From contig JAECYW010000026.1 in the NCBI GenBank assembly GCA_023014335.1, forward strand, positions 62,001-126,000: 64,000 bases of DNA, written 5' to 3'. This document shows positions 49,364-58,259 of the stretch, piece by piece. Position 1 is the first letter of the stretch, and each line of letters starts with the position of its first letter. Under the pieces are notes generated by a model that was given only the letters and a program-made list of their open reading frames with translations, did not search any database and was not told the DNA's origin. Made by a program: the position numbers and the translations under genes. Source of the DNA: Galerina marginata (lineage: Eukaryota > Basidiomycota > Agaricomycetes > Agaricales > Galerinaceae).

Positions 49364-49604
49364 GACAAGACCAAGTACTATGATGCTTGGAAAGCTATGG
49401 AACTTGAACTTTGACAGGATTTCTACGCTCGTCCTTGCGCCTACAATGCTGATCATTATGCTTGGAAGTACAATATTGTCAAATGTTCGTATGACCTCAA
49501 ACGTCAAATAGAATCTCTACCTTCAACTCCTGCCTCCCTGACTTCTGATAACAGCAACTCATCTCTTCAACCCACCAACATCTAACAACATTTATTATTT
49601 GTCA

Positions 49605-49740
49605 TTTTTATCCATCATCCACAGCCACCTATCATCTATCATCTATCACCTATCATCTATCATTTATTATTTATTATTTATCATCTATCATCTATCATCT
49701 ATCATCTATCATCTATTATTTATCATTTATCATACATTAT
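49605..49740. repeat. TATC/TATT microsatellite
   Basis: Repeated CTATCATCTATCATC and TTTATTATT units directly after the broken gene. Confidence 0.85.
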
Positions 49741-50212
49741 TTGCAGACTTTCATGCTGCCATTTCAATTTATTGCACTTCCACCAACTGTGTGATAACAT
49801 ATCCAAGTGGTTCTGTTCCTTCTGGGGGTCGTCGGTCTGGCCCCTTCTTGTCCCAAACCGCAAGTTGTGAGCTTCACTCCATTTGGAGCAGCGTGTTTGG
49901 TTCTTCAAGTATTCGGACCGCACTCTCACATTCAGAGCTTGTCTGCGCCGAGAGTTCAGGCGTCAAGCTCTTCCCACAAGCACAAGTAACAAGTGTTCTT
50001 GTGCACTCCTTCTGAGCGACATGCGAACCAGACTTATATGCCAGTCTGGTGTAGCAGTATGGGGTGCTGCTTCTGTCTTGCTTACTAATGCTCTTGGGTT
50101 CAATTCCAGTTGTTGACATTTTATTTTATTTGCAATTTACAGGAGAATTGTTCCCCCCAAGTGTTCATTAACTATATTTTTTATTGTACATTTATTTACC
50201 TACTTTTATTAC

Positions 50213-50358
50213 TGGTTAGGGTAGGTTAGGAAGTTAGGAGGTTAGTGTTCATGGTTAGAGTTCATGGTTAGAATGGGGATATTTTTCTCCCCATGCAGTA
50301 GCACATTCCCAGTTCAGTTAGGAGGTTAGGGTAGGTTAGGGTAGGTTAGGTTAGGTGC
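50213..50358. repeat. GTTAGG-type degenerate repeat block
   Basis: Two clusters of GGTTAGG, GTAGGTTAGG and GGAGGTTAG units separated by about 50 bp. They resemble the fungal telomere unit TTAGGG but are irregular, so this is an interstitial simple repeat. Confidence 0.6.
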
Positions 50359-50499
50359 TCGAGAACATGCTACTGCGCGTTCTTGAGCTGACTTAGAGCA
50401 ATGCCATTGCCCTAAGTTGTGAGATTACCATAAATGGATGCTTAGTGATTGCCAGCACATCATGTGTGTGAGATGGGGGGAGAAGTAGGACACTTAATC

Positions 50500-50700
50500 C
50501 ACACTTGCGCCATCCCCTCACATTCACACTCAGTCCGCCATACTCACTCTCAATGGGCTTGTACCTCCTTCCAAACTCACATCCTATCCTTCACACTCAC
50601 ACTCCCCTGTTTACAGTCATACTTGCATATGCATATTCTCATCCGCGCACTCACACTTACACTTGCATAGTCATAGTCATACTCATTGGACTTGCATGTA
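50500..50700. repeat. CACACT-rich low-complexity stretch
   Basis: C/A/T-rich imperfect repeats (TCACACTCACACT). The ORFs across it are composition artefacts. Confidence 0.5.
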
Positions 50701-50798
50701 AAATGGCTGTGTCTAACTAGAAGTGCTAATATATGTAGAGTAACTCTTTACTGGTCATTGTAAGGTATTAATTAAACACTCTGGATCTATAAGTTTCA

Positions 50799-53700
50799 CT
50801 ACAACAGAATACATGTATCAATGCTACTAGAAGCTACCATCCGGAGACCCAAACGTCTGTAGGAAGCGGTCAAGTATGTCTGATGAAAGATAGTCAATGC
50901 CATGATCATTAGCAAGGGCAGGGTATCACGAGCGGCATTACTGATATTATAGCTAGCCATCGCAAAGAGATCTGGACCCGTTTTGCTTCCAGCTTGAGAG
51001 TTCACATTCATTGAGGTGTTGTATGGTCCCATGAACAACCCAGCATCGTGCATTTGTGGAAATAGATTGTTGGCAGCAGTGGTATCTGTGAATGGCAAGG
51101 AGTAATTGACATCAGTTGAGAAGTGGTGCTGTCCTGCATCGGCTCCCATGTCCAGAGTTGTTGAGGCATAACCTTCAAGTTCTTGGGGTGCCAGAATATA
51201 ATTTTTGGCTGTATCAAAGATACTTAGTTCAGTTTAGTGTTTTTGCAAGTCATAACTATACTGATGCATTGCATGATTCGCAGCAGCACAGTTAACTTCA
51301 TCACCAATGGTCTGCAGGCAGTCAACATTGGGCATATCCACAGATTTGGCAGGCTTCAGCCACAGAAAAGTATGACTTGGGGTAGCATCTGGCAGCTCTG
51401 AATTAGTGGTTATGTAGAAGCTGATGACCTAAGAGGACATACCTTTCTTCAGAGACACTCTTGCAGCAGTTCTAGCTCTTTTCCTCTTAGAAACACCAGT
51501 CACCGCTGCTTTCCCACTCAAGTTTGATTCAGCCTTTGATGATTTTCCCTTTCCTGTGATAGTGGACTTTGAGGCTTTAAGTTCTTTAATTCTCACAGCA
51601 TTCTCCTTCTGAGATTCCTTGAGTGATGCAAGTTGCATTTCTACAATGTCGAGTGCCTTTTTCTGCTGACAGCCTTCTCAGGCCTTCTTGTATGCATAAG
51701 TTGTTTGGGCAGTGCTTCTTGATAGACGTGTGTATGTATCGTTATGGTGATTTTTAAGGACACCTGTCTCGAGCGCCGCCTTGATCTCCGCCACCACTTT
51801 TTTGTCAAGTTCCGGTGCGCTGGAAGTAAAACATCAATTTAGCGTTGGGTATACATAAGTGGATGAGCTTACGTGAGGATGGCCTCAAGAAGTGATAGCA
51901 TAATGCCAGTGTTGATGTTTGTCCAGTGGTGCTGGCATTTGCCAACATTTGTCGTTGGAGGAGTGATGTCCCAATTGTCGGAATTCATTTTTGAGAGGCA
52001 CTTGATGAGCAATGGAAGAATCCAGCTGTTGTTAATTTTATGATCCCACCAAGCTAAAATGAACAACATTTAACCCCTTTTGTTTACAGAATGGTTTGAA
52101 GATATGAACCTTGAACCTTGGGAAAGTTTAGACCTCTCACCCATGCCAAAAACTCATTGACTTCTTCCTTTGATTTGAGATACATAAAATTGCTAAGGCA
52201 TTGGTACTCATCATCTGTAACATAAGGCTTAAGGTTGTGAACACCTCTGCAATAATTAGAGTTAGAATGCTACAGACAGATGAGAAAAGACAGGTTCAAA
52301 CCTCTTTGTGTGTGTATAACATGCCCGAATGAAAAATTCAATGATTTCTTCAGCAGTTTGAACATGGATACAGTATTTGACCGGTCCTTTGTACACCATG
52401 GGTCCTTTGTACACTGCAACTTTTCTCAATGGAAACAGCTATAAATGCAATAAAAAATGTTCTGACTTGTAGAAATACTCTTTACACGTCTTTGAAACAG
52501 CGAATTTACGGGGGAGGGACAGTGTGAAAAATATGACGTAAAAACACCTGATTTGGTCATTTTCATCAAATATGTATTTCTCATTTTTGCATGCCATATT
52601 CAAGCCTGAACACCAGTTAAATTATATTCAGAACACTCCTATAAGCTACCTGAACTGCCCACTTAAAAAATCAAGCAAATACACCAAGAACTCGTGAAGA
52701 AAATCACAAACTACTGTTGGAGGGAGGAAAAGGGGGATGACAGGTCAGTACATAATCATCGCGGCTATTGGCCCAATTGAGTTGACTGATTACAAATTTG
52801 TGATGAGGTCCGGTGTACAAAGAAGCCGATTTGCCGGTTTTTCAACATGTCGTCTCGCGCCTCGAATATCTTCATCCTACCAGCACCGATTCCTTCAAAA
52901 ATTGGTACACAAGTGCTCAAGATGCATATCTAAAATTCTATGAAAAAATATTTGGGAAATATGCTTATTGGTTGTTTAACTAGCTTGATACATTTTTTCC
53001 GTACAAAGGACCGGTCAAATACTGTATTACTGAATTCAGGTTTGTTGGTTGGCAGGAATGAGTCGCCAGCACCTAGCGCCTGGGCGATCTCCATATTGAT
53101 ACCAATAGAGATGAGGGTGCCATCTTTGGACAATTGTTTTAGACATAACGGCTGCCCAGTGAGTTGAAGGGTGACATGTTGAAGCTCGTTAAAGATTGTC
53201 TTGTATTGGAGACGATCAGCGCAATCGCTATATACACAAGCAATTGTCACCGCTGTTTGAGAAGTTAACAAGAAGAAAGAAAAGAGAAAAGCACAACACA
53301 CCTTGCTCAACATGTTTGTCATACATTATGACTTCCCATTCTTTCAAGGTGCCAATGGTTCGCTTAAATGTCGTGTCCACAAATAGGGTTTTGGCTTTGT
53401 GGATCCGTGAAAGTAGATATGGGTTGGCGGTTAAAAGAACTTGGCCACTGGTGATTGTTGTTGTGATGCCGTGGATATAGCGTTTGTTGATAGGTTTCTT
53501 GAGGTCTTCATTCATGAGATGAACAACACCTAATAATTCGGATGTGTAAGCAATGTATTTTTGAACAGCAAGTCGGACACATACCAGGAAGACCCGTCCC
53601 ACAAGGATATTTTTTTTTCTTTTCCCCGCAAAGTATATCCTGCTTGATGCAGTTATCCTGAAGGGTTGGTGCATATAGTGAAGGTGAAGTCCCAAGAGTT

Positions 53701-54830
53701 AGTTTCGTGCTTCACGCTGGAAAAAGATCATATTAGATTAAATTATTTGTGAGAGAAACAGGTGCCAGTGACTCACCATTATCGACTGTACACACAGAAT
53801 TGCCAACAAGACCTGCATTCTGAATACATTGCTTGTATATTTCCATTATTGTGACTGGTGTCTTTGTGGGAGGAAGGATTGGATGGTTATGTGCTTCTTC
53901 CTGATCTGGTACAACAATAGCCATGTGGATTGTTGGATTATCGGGAACATAAATTGTTCGTGAAGCTGGACAATTATGATGAACGAGTCGGGCTTGAGAT
54001 CCATCACCAATATGCGCAAAAGCTGACGAACTATGAGTGACATGTCTGAGAGCAGAAATCGCAACCTGCAGTTCAAAACCCATAAACCAATGTGCGCAGC
54101 TACAATGCGGCCGCAGGGGAAGGGATGCTCAAATCCTGGAAGAAACCCTTCTCTAAACAGGATCTCCAGGTGTTTGTCTTTTACTCCTGAAGGAATATAG
54201 GTGGTTTGATGGCTGTCGGAAAAGCGAGAACTCCAACCATTGCAGGAGACAAAATACATGTGACTCCTTCCAGTGGGCTATGCTAAGGTGAGAAGAAAGG
54301 CAGTCTACAAAGCAAGGAGAATGTCTTACATTATTATACTTCACAAGCTTAGGAACTCCTCTACACAGCTGGCCATGCTCGTTTTTTGCGGTGCAAGGAC
54401 CCAAATGGTAAATCACAAAAAAACTACAGTGAACATTAGGTGAATAGTGAGTAAATGAAATAAGAGAAAAGTTTACGCACATTGCTGCGAGCTTCTTGGG
54501 GGTGTCCGCTTCTTGCACATGTGTGTCAAGTTGGATTTTGAGAATGGTTTTGAGTGATTCTGGGTCAAGTTCATATTGCTCTTGACCCATTAAAATGGGG
54601 TTGACATGTTTGCAAGCCAAAAAGCCAGTGCACTTGAGCCAACTCCTTTGGCAAATAATTTCTTTGGGGCCAGATTCACTGAAATCAAGACCAAAGACAG
54701 ATGTGGGGATTTTTGGCCGAGTATCTCGCAGACCGTTACCTGTACAGCTAGTGTAACACATGCTTCCAGTCCCTGGCAGTCCCTCCTGCTGTCTACTGAA
54801 TTTCCTTTCCATCTGCTTCATATATGGACC
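50799..54830 (-). pseudogene. transposon-type multi-exon gene, inactivated
   Basis: Minus-strand coding blocks follow in order: 54821-54480 (SWLKCTGFLACKHVNPILMG), 54407-54335 (GPCTAKNEHGQLCRG), about 54270-54085 (FVSCNGWSSRFSDSH), 54075-53780 (ALRHVTHSSSAFAHIGDGSQ and NCPASRTIYVPDNP), about 53510-53300 (LKKPINKRYIHGI and LFVDTTFKRTIGTLKEWE), 53240-53030 (AVTIACVYSDC, INMEIAQALGAGDS), 52368-52240 (HVQTAEEIIEFFIRACYTH), about 52070-51890 (AWWDHKINNSWILP and HHWTNINTGI), then a helical tail at 51640-51440 and an end near 50799. DTTFKR resembles the first acidic strand of DDE transposases, but I cannot name the superfamily. Lesions are a TGA near 51680 and a 654-bp element insertion. This type of protein is common in Agaricomycete repeats. 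Confidence 0.55.
52371..53024. mobile_element. Tc1/mariner-type non-autonomous element, 654 bp, TA duplication
   Basis: Perfect 24-bp terminal inverted repeats begin CAGTATTTGACCGGTCC and end with the complement. TA flanks both sides (52369-52370 and 53025-53026), the target duplication of Tc1/mariner elements. Removing the element plus one TA rejoins the host frame: PEFSN continues directly into IHVQTAEE. It has no transposase ORF. Confidence 0.85.
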
Positions 54831-54887
54831 ATAAAGTATCCTCTGTTACTTGAGAGTCACCTTATGTGACTCTCAGAGTAGATATAG

Positions 54888-55214
54888 TGTTACTTGTCAC
54901 ACTTCTGAATATTATCTTCTTACATTCATATCCGATAAGCCTAAGTTGCTTGCTAGCCCCTGTAAACCTAGTACTACCTGGGAGCAGAGGTGCACACATC
55001 AGGTGTAAGGTTTGAATATAGAGTTCTTAGCATTTTCTGAGACTTAGATCTAAGAGATCTAACTTCATCAAAGTGTATATCTGCAATCGATCTCAGCTTC
55101 TCTGTTTGCTCTCAGACTGAAGGGTTACTCTTAGGTCTACTCACCAAAGCCCACCAGATTGTCTTAGGCGTTAACTTCCCACATAGTGACATACCTTACT
55201 AGAGGTTCGTTACA
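54888..55214 (+). mobile_element. probable 5' LTR
   Basis: The sequence from TGTTACTTGTCAC to GAGGTTCGTTACA starts TG and ends CA and is followed at once by TTGGTGGACACTG, which looks like a tRNA primer-binding site. An alternative left border is TGTTACTTGAGAG at 54844, which would include a 10-bp hairpin TGAGAGTCAC/GTGACTCTCA at 54851-54875. No second LTR is found in the window, so the element is truncated or its other end is lost. Confidence 0.4.
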
Positions 55215-55230
55215 TTGGTGGACACTGTGG
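55215..55230 (+). other. putative primer-binding site
   Basis: TTGGTGGACACTGTGG directly abuts the putative LTR end. The match to a specific tRNA was not checked. Confidence 0.35.
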
Positions 55231-55291
55231 GAGCTGCCTCTACCTGGCCGGCATCAGCTTTTCTTCTTCAAGATTCACCTCTAAATTTATT

Positions 55292-55653
55292 ATGGGTTCT
55301 CTTGATGATATAGCTAAGTTTTTCTTTGAACACATTTCTTTGATCATCCAGGATCGTTCATATACTCTGGCACAACACAAGCAGCACATCACCTTGGGGC
55401 TCATTCACTCAAGATGGACACTGATGTTGTGCCTATCAAGGACGGTCTTCTTTCAATCCACCTGGAATTCATGGATCAAATTCAATTCATCACCCTCAAA
55501 ATTCAGCAACTCAATCAGCTGGTTGCTCAAATTTTTGGCAGGAAGCCATTTTGGATTATTGATCACCACGACATGTTTTTCCGAGTGCTACAACGCACTC
55601 AATCGGTCAGGCAACTACTCTTTGCATGGGATATGTTTTTGGATCGATTCTGA
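55292..55653 (+). pseudogene. gag-like leader ORFs, frame-disrupted
   Basis: MGSLDDIAKFFFEHIS... runs from 55292, and a second open frame, MDTDVVPIKDGLLSIHLEFMDQ to WDMFLDRF, covers 55414-55653. Together they look like one protein broken by a frameshift near 55410, sited where gag would lie after the LTR and primer site. No zinc knuckle is seen. Confidence 0.3.
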
Positions 55654-55704
55654 CTTGTAGTCGGGCAATTGATCAATGACATCAATGCACGTTCCGTGAC
55701 ACCG

Positions 55705-57075
55705 ATGGCTTCTCACGGTTGCCAAACCTCTCCTGACCGCGATCCATCATCGGACCCTGCATTATCACTTCCGTGCTCGCTCTCTCAAGGCCACCACCAA
55801 ACTCGATGCCTGCTTTCAACAACTCAAGGCACTTTGCCTCAACACTCTGACCATCTTCAAACTTCTTGCTTGGCTTTGTATTGTGATGTCGGCTCCTCAG
55901 CACCAATGCCGCCAGGATCAAAATCAACCGACAAGCAAACTTCAATTCCCTTTCCACTACTTAGGCAACAACTGGCAGAAGGGTCAGCTCAAGGACAAGT
56001 GCTAGCCACAATTGAAGTTAATGAAGGGTCTGGAAGTTTGGAGAGGGAGCCGTCGGTTATGCAACAACACGTACGTACAACTTCTACCACTTCCAAACCG
56101 CGCCCTGTCTGCCGTGGACTACCTACAGATCAGAGCAAGCCACGTTTGGCTGTCACTCAACACCCCCACCCGACCGTTTCAATCACCTCTGCGTCCAGCC
56201 GAGATTGTAGTCAGGATCATGAGGTGCGAAGCATTGTACCTTCGATCGCCGTTGGTCCCGCCTTGGTAACAGGCGCGCAGAGCATGGCTAGGTCAACCGT
56301 TGTTGCAGATAACCGCCTGCGGAGACCTCTGACACTGCCTCCAAGCTCTCTTCAGGCTCCCTCAATGATGTTGTTTTCCTTAACTGAACATTCCGAATGT
56401 TCGATCTTAGCAACACCTCGAAAATCGCCTTCAAAATTCATTAACCTCGAATATCGTCAAGGCTCAAACACGATGGGAAAGTCAGAAGCTGGGGGGGAAT
56501 GGAGGCAGGAGTCCTTGTGCCCGACATTTAATACTAACCTCCCACCTTTCCCTATGGCTGCAGCGGACACAGCTTCGAACATGGCGACCCCTCAATTGCC
56601 ATGTTGCTTTTCTCTGCTATCAACTTCTCAACATACCGCACGCTCTCAACCTACAGACCCGATGTTATCACACTCGAAGTTGCCAGTTAAGATATACAAG
56701 GATGTGGCCGGGACGTCAGATGTTCTGCGAAGTGTACAGGGGAAGGAAGAGCCGAAGCATCAGGACTTGGTTTTGGGAAACCGACGACAAGTACATATTC
56801 AATCTACTGTTCCCAATCTGCACCCTGTCCGCTGTCGGCTACCTGCAGGTCAGAACAAGCAAGTCTATCCTCTCTCACATTTGGCAGTCGCTCAGCATTT
56901 CCATCCAAGTTGTAGTCAGGATCACAAGGTGCATGGCTTCGCACCTTCGATCGCTGCTGTTCCAGTCCTGGTAACAGGCATGTCGAACACTGCTAGGCCG
57001 ACCGCTGTTGTGGATAACCACCAGCACAAACCTCTGACACTACTCGGACCAGCACTGCCCAGCCTTGTAGGCTAG
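55705..57075 (+). CDS. long Ser/Pro/Thr-rich ORF with internal duplication, retroelement context
   Basis: A single open frame of about 456 codons from ATG 55705 (the frame opens earlier) without introns. Two regions of about 80 residues are related: RPVCRGLPTDQSKPR... through DCSQDHEVRSIVPSIAV, and HPVRCRLPAGQNKQV... through SCSQDHKVHGFAPSIAA, each ending PLTL. No protease, reverse transcriptase or integrase motif is present. It may be the remnant of a large retrotransposon derivative, or a chance ORF kept open by composition. There is no evidence of expression. Confidence 0.3.
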   Translation: MASHGCQTSPDRDPSSDPALSLPCSLSQGHHQTRCLLSTTQGTLPQHSDHLQTSCLALYCDVGSSAPMPPGSKSTDKQTSIPFPLLRQQLAEGSAQGQVLATIEVNEGSGSLEREPSVMQQHVRTTSTTSKPRPVCRGLPTDQSKPRLAVTQHPHPTVSITSASSRDCSQDHEVRSIVPSIAVGPALVTGAQSMARSTVVADNRLRRPLTLPPSSLQAPSMMLFSLTEHSECSILATPRKSPSKFINLEYRQGSNTMGKSEAGGEWRQESLCPTFNTNLPPFPMAAADTASNMATPQLPCCFSLLSTSQHTARSQPTDPMLSHSKLPVKIYKDVAGTSDVLRSVQGKEEPKHQDLVLGNRRQVHIQSTVPNLHPVRCRLPAGQNKQVYPLSHLAVAQHFHPSCSQDHKVHGFAPSIAAVPVLVTGMSNTARPTAVVDNHQHKPLTLLGPALPSLVG

Positions 57076-57139
57076 AGACATACATGACATGTAGGTAGCC
57101 TGCCAATAGTAAGGTTACAGATACAGCCTGAACAACCCA

Positions 57140-58080
57140 CTTGGCAAGTTGCCTAAGGGTATGCATGTGACCTTTTCAAGGCTGCCGGGGGTGCCGGGGG
57201 TAGTGGGTGCATCATTAATAGGGCGGGAGCATGTCAACACGTGTCAACAATGCAGGAAACAGCATCCCGGGGTGCCCGACGCTGTATTTTGGGTTGTGCT
57301 CGTCGTAGGGCGCGCATCCGGGTGCGGAAAAAAAATAAATAGGGTCTAATAATATTTTTACATCTGCCTCTGCTGTTTGCGCGCCCCTCGGGGGGCGGGA
57401 ATGGGTGGATTGGCGCGGATGGGTTTGGATGAGCCTCCCAATATTGGCGGGGCAGCTGTCAGACCCGTGTGAATGCTGTAAATACCATCCCCGAGGCTTC
57501 CCGAGCATGTATTCGGGCTCCCGCTCGCTGTACTGCACGGATTTCGGTGCGGAAAAAATTGCAATAGGGTAATATAATTATTGTCTACTTGATGCCACCT
57601 TTTGCGCGCCCAACGGAGGGCGGGAAGGGATGGATTGCAGCGGATGGTTCTGGATGACGTTCCCAATTGGGTTGCGCCAGCTCGGGCTTGTTCGGTTCCC
57701 GCTATTTTTAGCACAGGACGCATCAGCCGCCTCGGTTTGGCGCTCTGCCCCTCAATGTAATTAGAATTTTATTTTACTGAATACATAGTCATAATCCCCT
57801 GGTTAATCCGAGCTCAGCCATATAATTTTTATCTTGAAAATTGAACGGGAAGGGATGGATGTAGCGTCATGCATCCGGATGTACCACAGGATGAGTGTTA
57901 TAAATAGATTTGCTCGACTTTCATGCCGCTTGGCTGGAATTTTACCTCCATTTCTCGTGTCCCCTCAGTTTTAAATATCTAGTCAGAGTCTCCTCGTAAT
58001 TACAATTCCAATGATATAATTTTTATGGCTAAAATCGAATGGGAATGGCTACATATCTACTCATTAGTTAATCGTGTTCG
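57140..58080. repeat. diverged tandem repeats, about 225-bp period
   Basis: GGTGCGGAAAAAA followed by AATAGGGT, then GCGCGCCC...GGGCGGGAA and GGATGG, occurs at 57321 and again at 57546. A weaker third set (GAACGGGAAGGGATGGATG near 57843) and a fourth (ATATAATTTTTATGGCTAAAATCG, near 58012, matching ATATAATTTTTATCTTGAAAATTG near 57820, in part) follow. Each of the first two copies has a small GC hairpin at the same place (57382-57397 and 57607-57622), with changed sequence but kept pairing. Confidence 0.55.
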
Positions 58081-58259
58081 GTCAAACCATCTAAAAATAG
58101 CATTCCACGAAATCCCTCCTCCTTTTGATACCAGTTTTATAATACAAGGGCAGGAAATGCCCTGTTACTTACTCACAATTTTATAGAAAGCAATACATTA
58201 TATTAAACACTACCTACAAGTACTACGTTACATTTTCGGGCAATGTACATATATTGGAG

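Larger units (their letters stand above)
47722..49583 (+). pseudogene. broken repeat-associated gene split by a hAT-like element
   Basis: Two open stretches join across a frameshift near 48003: RSRWDPSPSQDDVPAF... in one frame, then RHKKTFLRTTDPLSHPELG and MFTINDDDLRRLKCPSYAAM in the next. This frame continues to FNFQMDKT at 48673, where the 690-bp element is inserted. After the element and one copy of the target repeat the same protein resumes (KYYDAWKAMELEL), hits a TGA at about 49414, and then runs on as DFYARPCAYNADHYAWKYN to TAA at 49583. So there are at least three lesions: frameshift, insertion and stop. The protein resembles multicopy hypothetical proteins of Agaricomycete repeats; I do not recognise a catalytic domain. 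It is dead in this copy. Confidence 0.6.

Noticed and set aside
50213..50358. Interstitial telomere
   Set aside because: Units are irregular GTTAGG variants with interruptions, not a TTAGGG array. Simple repeat is the safer call.
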